A stretch of 6,057 bases of DNA from Sporomusa sp. (GCA_029256645.1 JAQSXM010000231.1:1-6057), one strand, 5' to 3'; counted from the first letter of the stretch, positions 1 through 5,574 are shown. Translations and numbers: made by a program. The notes: generated by a model not told the origin, from the letters alone.

Positions 1-165
1 AATAAAGTTATATTATTGAAGCCGTTTATCGGCTCATTATCAATCAAATCTTGTTTGTTGCTTGTGCTGCAAGCAGCACATCGCACATCTGGCTTTTTTT
101 GATGCATTACTTTACATTGTTCAGTTTTCAGGGAACAGTTTGTTGCACTGTCGCTTTGTGACGAC
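1..165 (-). other. Probable rRNA operon leader (5' end of an operon off the left edge)
   Basis: No protein gene is seen here. Read on the minus strand, this stretch follows two tandem promoters and contains a boxA-like element (123-137), a 7-bp hairpin (63-69 with 74-80) and a 5-bp hairpin (20-24 with 30-34), then runs off the window. This order is typical of the leader before 16S rRNA in Firmicutes. The conserved 16S start itself is not in the window, so the downstream gene is inferred. The region could also precede a tRNA or 5S cluster. I see no terminator here. Confidence 0.5.
123..137 (-). promoter_or_regulatory. boxA-like antitermination element
   Basis: The minus strand reads TGTTCCCTGAAAACT. 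It closely resembles the TGTTCTTTGAAAACT element found in leaders and spacers of Firmicutes rRNA operons, where the NusB/NusE complex binds to make transcription resistant to termination. It lies about 30 nt after the predicted start from the nearer promoter, a suitable place. It is the main reason for reading the left edge as an rRNA leader. Confidence 0.55.
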
Positions 166-171
166 TTATAT

Positions 172-201
172 ATACTAACACATCAAATTCAGGCATGTCA
201 A
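172..201 (-). promoter_or_regulatory. rRNA-type promoter P2 (sigma-A) with phased A-tracts upstream
   Basis: On the minus strand a perfect TTGACA (196-201) is followed after 18 nt by TAGTAT (172-177), which matches 4 of 6 positions of the -10 consensus. Immediately upstream, two A6 tracts (208-213 and 218-223) are spaced exactly 10 bp apart, one helical turn. This is expected to bend DNA and to act like an UP element. Transcription would start near 165 and run off the left edge. Confidence 0.6.
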
Positions 202-280
202 TATATCTTTTTTGGTGTTTTTTGGCGTTTGCAATATTTTGCTGTATTATTTTACCTAATTATCGCCAAGCGACTTTTAT

Positions 281-309
281 ATGATATCTAAATATTAATG
301 TATTGTCAA
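281..309 (-). promoter_or_regulatory. rRNA-type promoter P1 (sigma-A)
   Basis: A perfect TTGACA (304-309) with a 17-nt spacer and TATCAT (281-286; 5 of 6 matches) reads leftwards. It lies about 110 bp upstream of P2, so the two form the tandem arrangement common for rRNA operons. A short motif, AAAAGTTCGCTTGG just upstream of P1, recurs as AAAAGTCGCTTGG just downstream of its -10, which hints at a duplicated promoter module. The stop codon of the binding-protein gene is only about 40 bp upstream and no terminator is visible between them. Confidence 0.6.
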
Positions 310-350
310 CCACCAAGCGAACTTTTTCGACCAATTCCCATACTTCTTAG

Positions 351-1310
351 TCAGAAATATTGCGGATAGGCTGCTTTAGCCATCTCAGTAATACCATGAA
401 CAACGTAGTGGGATGTAGAATACATGTAGCGGTCAGGAATCTGGACAAGGTTTTTATTCTCAATAGCTTTTACCTGACGTAACGCTGGATCATTCTCTAA
501 ATCAGACTTAAACTGCTTAAAATCTGTTTTTCCTGTATAGTCCCAGTCCGGAAGCAAAAGAATATCCGGCTTTATTTTAATAATCTGCTCTTTTGATAAC
601 ATTCCGTTACTGTCAATCCCGGCACTAGCCGCTCCGTCTATCACGCCGGCATACCGGCACATATCCTCAAACATACTGCCCTTGCCCCCGGTGCCTCCCA
701 TTAAAGAATAATTAACGACAATCTGACGCTTATCAGGTGGTATTTGGTCTATTTTCTTGCCAACCTGCAACAGCTCTGCCTCCATGTCTGCAATAAGCTT
801 ATTGCCTGCTGGTTCCTCACCTACGACATGTGAGATTTCAGCGATTACCTGCTTTACCTCTGCAATATTATTAGGTGTTTTATATACATACACAGGAATC
901 CCAACATCCCTGATGCTCTGAATGAGCTCAATTGCCTGCCAATCGGCTGTAATCACCAGATCCGGGGACATCGCTACAACACTTTCAGCATTTGCGCGTA
1001 TCTTTCCTGAAACACGCTTAGCCTCTGCTGAAATGTTGGAAATACTGCTGTCATCAGCTAAATAGGTCAGCGCGGCAATCCGCTCTGCAGGCACAAGCCC
1101 CATGAGTATCTCATCAGTTCCGATGGTCAGAGATACCAGCCGCTGAGGTTTACGCGCCAGTTTGACGATATGACCTTTACTATCTGTAACAGTATAACCA
1201 CTAAGAGGCTGTGCCGTCTGCGCATTGGGACTGTTGCCACAACCAGTGGTGAGCAAAAATATACAACTGAGAATTGCGGCCAATCGGCCGATAATTGCCG
1301 AACGCTTCAT
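351..1310 (-). CDS. Lipoprotein substrate-binding protein, BtuF/FhuD fold (probable corrinoid or iron-complex binding)
   Basis: This is a secreted lipoprotein that would capture a metal complex and hand it to an ABC importer. The N-terminus has a basic start (MKR), a hydrophobic stretch at residues 8-20 and a lipobox TTGC, with the lipidated cysteine at 24 followed by a Ser/Asn/Gln-rich linker. Residues about 52-300 show the periplasmic-binding-protein type 2 pattern (PF01497): KPQRLVSL near 54, MSPDLVITAD near 114, the GGTGGKGSMFEDMCRYAG segment at 205-222 and IIKIKPDILLLP near 243. The 319-aa length is normal. The ATG at 1310 has an AGGAGG (1319-1324) 8 nt away. The family includes BtuF (cobalamin), siderophore and heme binders. 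The cobalamin reading comes only from the neighbourhood (cobO, B12 riboswitch), and no BtuC or BtuD gene is present. It is transcribed away from the BacA-like transporter. Confidence 0.88.
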   Translation of the reverse strand: MKRSAIIGRLAAILSCIFLLTTGCGNSPNAQTAQPLSGYTVTDSKGHIVKLARKPQRLVSLTIGTDEILMGLVPAERIAALTYLADDSSISNISAEAKRVSGKIRANAESVVAMSPDLVITADWQAIELIQSIRDVGIPVYVYKTPNNIAEVKQVIAEISHVVGEEPAGNKLIADMEAELLQVGKKIDQIPPDKRQIVVNYSLMGGTGGKGSMFEDMCRYAGVIDGAASAGIDSNGMLSKEQIIKIKPDILLLPDWDYTGKTDFKQFKSDLENDPALRQVKAIENKNLVQIPDRYMYSTSHYVVHGITEMAKAAYPQYF

Positions 1311-1338
1311 TTCGCTAACCTCCTATCAAATTACCTGC

Positions 1339-1367
1339 ATCATATAATAGTATTGCTCTCCCGTCAG
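1339..1367 (-). promoter_or_regulatory. Probable promoter of the binding-protein gene
   Basis: On the minus strand CTGACG (1362-1367; 4 of 6) is followed after 17 nt by TATGAT (1339-1344; 5 of 6). The predicted start lies about 20-25 nt before the gene's AGGAGG ribosome binding site. No Fur box or riboswitch is visible in this divergent spacer. Confidence 0.45.
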
Positions 1368-1392
1368 CCCATTTTGCTTACATATCTGTATC

Positions 1393-1425
1393 AGCAGGGG
1401 CATATAATTGCCATACCTGCTTTTT
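1393..1425 (+). terminator. Terminator-like leader hairpin with TATAAT in its loop
   Basis: On the plus strand AGCAGG (1393-1398) pairs with CCTGCT (1416-1421). Inside it GGCA (1399-1402) pairs with TGCC (1409-1412), leaving a 6-nt loop that is exactly TATAAT (1403-1408) and a 3-nt bulge ATA. Four further T residues follow. It lies about 40 nt before the transporter start codon. It could be an attenuator in the transporter leader, or the TATAAT could be a genuine -10 box. No good -35 box lies 16-19 nt before it, so neither reading is secure. Confidence 0.35.
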
Positions 1426-1463
1426 GTATGTTTCATTTGTCCTACCCGGGGAGGAGGAAAACG

Positions 1464-3233
1464 ATGATAAAATATGCCTCCAAAACTAATACAAAACTAA
1501 TAAGAGTATTATTGTCCTATTGGTTGTCAGCGGCAGGTTTACAGGCTTGGATTTTAACAGTTTCATTGATGTTTTGCACAGGATTAATTGTATTATTGAC
1601 AATGCAGCTTAACAATTGGCAAGTTGGCTTTTATAATCATTTACAGCAACACAGTTTTGCCGGCTTTAATGAGTCCTTAACTACATTTGTTATGATTTCC
1701 TTAGTATTAGTAACAGCCTCAGGCAGCCAAACCCATTTTAAAATGTTGCTGCAGATACGCTGGCGCCAGTGGATAACAGACAAGTATATCGCCTTGTGGC
1801 TGCACAACCAAAACTATTTCCGCATGAGTTTGCACCCGGACACTGTTGATAACCCGGACCAGCGGATAGGAGAGGATATTAATCTATTTGTCACTCACTC
1901 GTTAGAATTAGCAACAGGATTGTTACGTCAAATAATATCCCTCACCGTATTCTCAGCTGTGCTGTGGCAGTTATCTGGTGAAATAAAATTCACCCTTTTC
2001 GGTAGGGAATTTGTTCTTCATGGCTATTTAGTTATAGCAGCCCTAATCTACTCTACATTCGGAACATGGATAACCATGCTGGCAGGCCATCCGCTTATGA
2101 CGCAGAGTAATGTTCAGCAAAGCAATGAGGCTGATTTTCGCTATTGCCTTGTCCGCCTTAAGGAATATGGTGAATGTGTTGCGCTTTATAAGGGCGATCA
2201 GCAGGAGAGGGTTAACTTGCTGGATCATCTCGCGCGAATTGTTACTACCTATCTTTCCATAATAAAGACGACCCGGACGATCACCTGGATATCATCAATC
2301 TACTCACAGCTCTCGATCGTTTTTGCGTTTTTAATCGCTTCTCCCCGGTATTTTAATGCCGACTTACAGCTTGGCCAATTATTCGAAATATCGGGCGCTT
2401 ATTGGTATGTCCATTCTGCACTCTCGTACATTATAGACAGCTTTGGCAGGATAGCCCAGTGGAAAGCAGTCACCGACCGATTAAACGAATTTTACACTCA
2501 GTTAACCACTACCAATAAAGCGTCCAAACGACTACCCGCAATCTCTGCAGCAAATAACCACAATACGGTAGCGATGAAAAACCTTACAATATTATCTCCC
2601 ACAGGTCAGGTTTTAATAAACAATCTAACACTAGAGCTAAGGCCGCGAGAGAGCATTCTTATCACCGGGCCTTCAGGCTGTGGAAAAACCACATTACTGA
2701 AGACGTTGTCAGGAATATGGCCGTTCTTTGATGGAAAAATCACCTTACCATCTGAGAAAAAGATGCTTTTTTTACCACAAAAACCATACTTACCTATTGG
2801 TTCACTACGCCAAGCCATTTTATACCCCTATAGAATGGCTAACACAACCAATATGACAATAAAGGAACTCCTGACTAGTTGCGGTTTATGCTCACTGCTG
2901 CAACACCTGGATCGGGAGGCGGACTGGTCAAAACTACTTTCCCTTGGTGAGCTTCAGCGAATTTCCATTGCCCGGGCAATCTTGCATCAACCTGAATGGC
3001 TTTTTCTGGATGAAACAACCTCCTGTGTTGACACCAGGATGGAACAGGCTATGTATCGTATTCTCAAAGAGAAATTACCGAAAGCATCATTTATCAGTAT
3101 TGGTCATCGGGACACCCTGAGAGCTTATCACCAATGGATATTACACTTAGATGAAACCGGCTTATGGCACTGTTCTGAGCAAATAGCCAGTCCTGGTAAT
3201 GAGACGCGGAGTAAGCGCAACGCCGGCAGTTAA
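1464..3233 (+). CDS. SbmA/BacA/YddA-type ABC transporter, membrane domain fused to ATPase
   Basis: This is a half-transporter expected to work as a homodimer in the membrane. Hydrophobic segments lie near residues 25-48, 72-87, 150-172, 185-207 and 275-292. The family hallmark NPDQRIGEDI is at 130-139 and NNWQVGFYNHLQ at 50-61. The ATPase has Walker A GPSGCGKTT (402-410), Q-loop FLPQKPYLPIGSLR (436-449), signature LSLGELQR (492-499), Walker B LFLDE (513-517) and H-loop SIGHR (545-549). LSLGE in place of LSGGQ is usual in this family. The ATG at 1464 is chosen because AGGAGG (1452-1457) sits 6 nt before it; an upstream in-frame extension is antisense to the binding protein and unlike the family. 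The length is 589 aa. Known relatives take up peptides (SbmA/BacA), and mycobacterial Rv1819c imports cobalamin, which fits this locus. The substrate is inferred. Confidence 0.9.
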   Translation: MIKYASKTNTKLIRVLLSYWLSAAGLQAWILTVSLMFCTGLIVLLTMQLNNWQVGFYNHLQQHSFAGFNESLTTFVMISLVLVTASGSQTHFKMLLQIRWRQWITDKYIALWLHNQNYFRMSLHPDTVDNPDQRIGEDINLFVTHSLELATGLLRQIISLTVFSAVLWQLSGEIKFTLFGREFVLHGYLVIAALIYSTFGTWITMLAGHPLMTQSNVQQSNEADFRYCLVRLKEYGECVALYKGDQQERVNLLDHLARIVTTYLSIIKTTRTITWISSIYSQLSIVFAFLIASPRYFNADLQLGQLFEISGAYWYVHSALSYIIDSFGRIAQWKAVTDRLNEFYTQLTTTNKASKRLPAISAANNHNTVAMKNLTILSPTGQVLINNLTLELRPRESILITGPSGCGKTTLLKTLSGIWPFFDGKITLPSEKKMLFLPQKPYLPIGSLRQAILYPYRMANTTNMTIKELLTSCGLCSLLQHLDREADWSKLLSLGELQRISIARAILHQPEWLFLDETTSCVDTRMEQAMYRILKEKLPKASFISIGHRDTLRAYHQWILHLDETGLWHCSEQIASPGNETRSKRNAGS

Positions 3234-3763
3234 AACTCTATCCCTTGTTGGGCCGGTATTCCCTTTTTATACGGATGCTTGACTACGCACATTTCTGTAA
3301 CCAAATCGGCCTGATCGACTATCGCCTGCTGTGCATCCCGCCCAGTAAGTACGAGGTGCAGGGACTGTGGTTTTGCTTCCAGCAACGCTAGTACAGCCTC
3401 TATAGAGACCAGTCCAAACTTAATGGCATAGTTGATTTCATCCAGGATAATCATATCCCATTTGCCTGACATCATTTCTTTTCTGGCATCAAGCAGTGCA
3501 TCTTCAGCTGCATCTTTGTGATCAGCTAAAGCCTCGTCTTTTGCATGCCGTACAAAACCTTCCCCCAGCTGGCGTATGACGAAGTCTTCCCCCATTCTCG
3601 CCGCAGCCTGAAGTTCGCCGTATTTCCAATTACCTTTAATAAATTGTAAGACAAGTACCTTAAATCCCTGTCCCCAGGCCCGCATTCCCAGCCCTAACGC
3701 AGCGGTTGTTTTCCCCTTACCGTTACCTGTATTGATAATAATTAACCCTTGTCGCTCTTTCAC
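3230..3763 (-). CDS. cobO: Corrinoid adenosyltransferase, CobA/CobO/BtuR family
   Basis: The enzyme transfers the 5'-deoxyadenosyl group of ATP to Co(I) of cob(I)yrinic acid a,c-diamide or cobalamin, in the cytosol. The family pattern is complete. Numbered on the longer 192-aa form, it has the P-loop TGNGKGKTTAALG at 27-39, Walker-B-like MIILDEINYAI at 119-129, LTGRDA at 154-159 and the C-terminal KHPYKKGIPAQQGIEF. Two starts are possible. The GTG at 3763 (177 aa) has AGAGGGG (3772-3778) 8 nt upstream. The GTG at 3808 (192 aa) has no clear ribosome binding site; just upstream of it is only a 6-bp inverted repeat (3822-3827 with 3832-3837). I prefer 3763. The gene follows the HD-GYP gene on the same strand, and its stop overlaps that of the convergent transporter by 4 bp. 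No other cobalamin synthesis gene is in view, so it may serve salvage. Confidence 0.95.
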   Translation of the reverse strand: MKERQGLIIINTGNGKGKTTAALGLGMRAWGQGFKVLVLQFIKGNWKYGELQAAARMGEDFVIRQLGEGFVRHAKDEALADHKDAAEDALLDARKEMMSGKWDMIILDEINYAIKFGLVSIEAVLALLEAKPQSLHLVLTGRDAQQAIVDQADLVTEMCVVKHPYKKGIPAQQGIEF

Positions 3764-3888
3764 AGCCTCAACCCCTCTGTATAGTTCAGAATATCTATTC
3801 CTTATCACATCTTTTACTTATATTTCCCACTGGAAATCATATTTTCCTGCTTCAATGCTGGTGAAACATGGAAATGAAATTTTGCACC

Positions 3889-4464
3889 TTAGATGAGATA
3901 CTCATCTTTTTTTGTTTCTATTATTTCCATATAACTATTAAATTTTCGGCACAACCAAGGATCAAACAGGGTACCCGCACAGCGCTCAAGTTCCCGCAAA
4001 GCTTGCTGAGTATCTAAGTTCCGGTGATGTTCCCGCCGCCTGTTGGTCATTTCATCAAACGCATCACAGACAGCAAGCATTCTACTTAAAAAGGGAATCT
4101 CGGCTTCTTTAAGGCCTTCCGGAGATCCGCTGCCATCATATCGCTCACGGTGGTAACGGATAACCTGGCTGATTTCTGACAACCCCATAGCATTAAGTAT
4201 TGCCCCGCCATATAATGGATGAAAGTTAACCAGAGTCGCCTCATGCTCTGACAATGGTTCGGTTTTGTTTAGTACCGTACTTGATAAGCATAATTTTCCA
4301 ATATCATGCACCATCCCGCAGGTCAAAGATTTTTGCATTTCCTGCTCAGAGAAATCCATACAGGCTGCCCATTCAAACATCTGCATGGCAACACTCTGGC
4401 TATGGCTAAGGGTTCTGGGATCATGTTTTCCAAGAAGCGATAATAAGCTAGCAACTTTTTGCAT
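3889..4464 (-). CDS. HD-GYP-like phosphohydrolase domain protein with altered motif
   Basis: This is a stand-alone HD domain of the HD-GYP type, a family that hydrolyses cyclic di-GMP and related nucleotides. Numbering from the ATG at 4464: H21, the HD doublet in MVHDIGKL (51-58), H82 in NFHPLYGG (80-87), the signature HRERYDGSGSPEGL (105-118) and the late metal-binding Asp in AVCDAFDEM (131-139). Two family positions differ: the usual HHE is HRE (Arg106) and GYP is GSP (Ser114). Activity on c-di-GMP is therefore uncertain, though most metal ligands remain. The start at 4464 has GGAGGG (4472-4477) 7 nt away. An in-frame ATG at 4515 would add 17 Ser/Thr/Arg-rich residues but has only AAAGGA too close to it. 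The protein is 191 aa with no sensory or membrane domain. It lies between the B12 riboswitch region and cobO. Its link to corrinoid metabolism is unknown. Confidence 0.85.
   Translation of the reverse strand: MQKVASLLSLLGKHDPRTLSHSQSVAMQMFEWAACMDFSEQEMQKSLTCGMVHDIGKLCLSSTVLNKTEPLSEHEATLVNFHPLYGGAILNAMGLSEISQVIRYHRERYDGSGSPEGLKEAEIPFLSRMLAVCDAFDEMTNRRREHHRNLDTQQALRELERCAGTLFDPWLCRKFNSYMEIIETKKDEYLI
3891..3913 (+). terminator. Plus-strand terminator inside the 3' end of the HD-GYP gene
   Basis: AGATGAG (3891-3897) and CTCATCT (3901-3907) form a perfect 7-bp stem with a 3-nt loop, followed by six further T residues (3908-3913). The T run follows only on the plus strand. It would stop rightward transcripts coming from the transporter gene after they have crossed cobO in antisense. 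It overlaps the last codons of the HD-GYP gene (the KDEYLI end), so chance from coding sequence is possible. Confidence 0.45.
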
Positions 4465-4513
4465 TCTAAGTCCCTCCGTCCTTGTAGTAGTACTAGACAC
4501 ACGATAACTGATC

Positions 4514-4609
4514 ATCGTCCTTTTACCCCATTCCTGGAGATCGCATTACAGGATGTTACTAAAACAAAACCCCCGAGACTGGCTCAGGAGTTTTTGTCCC
4601 AAGGACGAT
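4514..4609 (-). ncRNA. Candidate three-way-junction leader RNA before the HD-GYP gene
   Basis: On the minus-strand transcript a perfect 9-bp closing helix can form between ATCGTCCTT (4601-4609) and AAGGACGAT (4514-4522). It encloses two hairpins: the 12-bp terminator-like stem at 4566-4594, and a 7-bp stem with one bulged base (4529-4536 with 4549-4555). The closing helix buries the AAGGA just before the alternative ATG at 4515. I do not recognise it as a known riboswitch. It could be a regulatory RNA linked to the HD-GYP gene, or a chance fold. Confidence 0.4.
4561..4594 (-). terminator. Intrinsic terminator C (third after the riboswitch)
   Basis: On the minus strand AAAACTCCTGAG (4583-4594) pairs along its whole length with CTCGGGGGTTTT (4566-4577), using two G-U pairs, around a 5-nt loop. 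GTTTT follows. On the plus strand the G-U pairs become A-C mismatches, so the minus-strand direction is favoured. It is also one arm of the candidate junction RNA at 4514-4609. Confidence 0.6.
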
Positions 4610-4628
4610 TCACCCTGTACAAACAAAT

Positions 4629-4659
4629 AAAAACCCTCCCCTGAATGATGCGGGAGGGT
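4629..4659 (-). terminator. Strong intrinsic terminator B (second after the riboswitch)
   Basis: ACCCTCCC (4652-4659 read on the minus strand) and GGGAGGGT (4633-4640) form a GC-rich 8-bp stem with an 11-nt loop, followed by TTTTATTTG. This is the most convincing of the three terminators. It lies about 170 bp before the HD-GYP start, so transcripts from the riboswitch promoter would have to pass it. Confidence 0.8.
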
Positions 4660-4686
4660 CAAAACTACAAAAGAAATCTATCTAAT

Positions 4687-4714
4687 AGAAAATCCCGGCT
4701 ATAAATAGCCGGGA
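4687..4714 (-). terminator. Intrinsic terminator A, probable expression platform of the riboswitch
   Basis: A perfect 9-bp stem is formed by TCCCGGCTA (4706-4714 on the minus strand) and TAGCCGGGA (4693-4701), with a 4-nt loop, followed by TTTTCT. It is the first terminator after the cobalamin aptamer, about 65 nt on. A 6-bp hairpin (4722-4727 with 4733-4738) sits just before it and, extended by weak pairs, would touch its 5' arm. Whether that is the antiterminator cannot be settled by eye. Confidence 0.7.
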
Positions 4715-4777
4715 AAGAAAAGATTATTTCATATAATCCCCTTCCCCATCGCGCGTGGGTAAAAACGGTGACTGTCA

Positions 4778-4930
4778 GACAGGCAGTTCTCCTGGCTCTG
4801 GATCATTGCTCGCCCAAACCTTCCCAAGACGCAGGTCTCAGTGGTATACCTTGGGTCTACTCCCCATTACAGTGGCGGGACCGCGCCGGCATTACACCGG
4901 TCTTCCCTATTAAGCCCTTGCGGGCACCTA
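4778..4930 (-). promoter_or_regulatory. Cobalamin riboswitch (B12 element)
   Basis: Read on the minus strand, the aptamer shows the conserved blocks in order: AGGTGCC at the 5' edge, TTAATAGGGAAGACCGGTG, GCGGTCCCGCCACTGTAA, TGGGGAGTAGACCC, CCACTGAGACC, CTTGGGAAGG and the B12 box GAGCCAGGAGAACTGCC at the 3' edge. It binds adenosylcobalamin or another cobalamin and normally lowers downstream expression when ligand is plentiful. It is read towards the HD-GYP gene and cobO, with a promoter at 4976-5004 and terminator A just after it. Confidence 0.95.
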
Positions 4931-4975
4931 TCTCTTAAATATTAAATTGTTTATGTACCAGTTGTATCTGGTTTA

Positions 4976-5004
4976 AATGTAGCATGTAGTAAAAAATCTG
5001 TCAA
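4976..5004 (-). promoter_or_regulatory. Promoter of the riboswitch transcript
   Basis: A perfect TTGACA (4999-5004), a 17-nt spacer and TACATT (4976-4981; 4 of 6) read leftwards, with a predicted start near 4969, some 40 nt before the aptamer. A small 5-bp hairpin (ACCAG with CTGGT, near 4958-4973) lies at the start of the RNA. The -35 box lies only 15 bp beyond the flavodoxin stop codon, and no terminator is visible between them. Confidence 0.65.
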
Positions 5005-5019
5005 TGAATATTGTTTGAA

Positions 5020-5466
5020 TTATTCTTTTCCAGACGCCTGAGCCAGCTTCGCACCTAATTCCTTGCAAAGACTGAGCCCCTGCTCATCAGGATTTTCCTG
5101 AACAACTAATCCGCCTGCAACCAGCTGAGCTCCAAGCCCCTTCATTCTTTCCTCCCAGTCTCTCATCCACTGCCCATCGCCCCAGCCATAAGAACCAAAT
5201 AAAGCAAGCGGCTTTCCAGTCAATTCTGCGGCCTGCAAAGTTGTGACAAAAGGCTCCATCTCGGTCTCTTCCAATACCTCATCACCCATAGACGGGCAGC
5301 CCAGGGCAATTGCATCGGCTTCAAGTACAGTATTCTTTGACGCATTGTTTACAGCAATCAATTCAACGCTAACCCCATCATTATTTTTAGCACCATCCGC
5401 TACAGCTACTGCCATTTGCTCGGTATTCCCAGTACCACTCCAATAAATAACAGCTAATTTTTTCAT
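5020..5466 (-). CDS. Short-chain flavodoxin
   Basis: This is an FMN-binding electron carrier of the cytosol that replaces ferredoxin when iron is scarce. The 148-aa sequence closely follows clostridial and Megasphaera flavodoxins. It has the FMN phosphate loop YWSGTGNTEQM (8-18), the isoalloxazine loop CPSMGDEVLEE (57-67; Met60-Gly61-Asp62) and the second flavin loop FGSYGWGDGQWMRDWEERM (90-108) with Trp95. There is no extra loop of the long-chain type. The ATG at 5466 is preceded by AGGGGGAG (5472-5479), 5 nt away. A consensus-like promoter and a Fur box lie upstream, so iron-repressed expression is likely. The next unit downstream is the B12 riboswitch transcript. In Salmonella, flavodoxin FldA reduces cobalamin for the CobA adenosyltransferase, which makes the nearby cobO notable. 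Confidence 0.95.
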   Translation of the reverse strand: MKKLAVIYWSGTGNTEQMAVAVADGAKNNDGVSVELIAVNNASKNTVLEADAIALGCPSMGDEVLEETEMEPFVTTLQAAELTGKPLALFGSYGWGDGQWMRDWEERMKGLGAQLVAGGLVVQENPDEQGLSLCKELGAKLAQASGKE

Positions 5467-5509
5467 GCTTTCTCCCCCTATAATTGAAATAGATTCTCAG
5501 TTGATTGTC

Positions 5510-5542
5510 AAAAAAAATATCAGCCAAGCTTTAGTTTAGCTG
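5510..5542 (-). terminator. Terminator-like hairpin in the flavodoxin leader
   Basis: On the minus strand CAGCTAA (5536-5542) pairs with TTGGCTG (5521-5527), including one G-U pair, around an 8-nt loop. ATA and then eight T residues (5510-5517) follow. It lies between the flavodoxin promoter and its start codon, so RNA of about 80 nt would be made if it works. Just before it is GGAGGTGAG, which resembles a ribosome binding site, but no convincing short gene follows. Confidence 0.55.
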
Positions 5543-5574
5543 CTCACCTCCGTAATCTAATATCACTAGATCAT

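Noticed and set aside
1..165. 16S rRNA or tRNA gene within the window
   Set aside because: No conserved 16S start or cloverleaf can be found; only leader-like elements are present.
1170..1463. In-frame upstream extension of the transporter reading frame
   Set aside because: It is antisense to the lipoprotein gene, unlike the family N-terminus, and the ATG at 1464 has a strong ribosome binding site.
2043..2818. Two short minus-strand open frames inside the transporter gene
   Set aside because: They lie wholly within a gene with intact motifs on the other strand and resemble nothing.
3809..3888. Second cobalamin element before cobO (AGGTGC-like start)
   Set aside because: The gap is only about 80 nt and lacks the GCCACTG and B12-box blocks.
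4465..4515. Longer HD-GYP start at 4515
   Set aside because: The added residues are low-complexity Ser/Thr/Arg and the ribosome binding site is poor, whereas the start at 4464 has GGAGGG at the ideal distance.
4514..4620. c-di-GMP-I riboswitch before the HD-GYP gene
   Set aside because: There is a partial ACAGGG and GGGAC similarity, but the conserved core and the GNRA tetraloop with its receptor are not seen. An Rfam RF01051 search would settle it.
5243..5446. Plus-strand open frame inside the flavodoxin gene
   Set aside because: The opposite strand encodes a complete flavodoxin, and the frame has low complexity and no ribosome binding site.
5545..5570. Small leader peptide in the flavodoxin leader
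   Set aside because: GGAGGTGAG is followed only by a three-codon frame, and an 11-codon GTG frame lacks a ribosome binding site.
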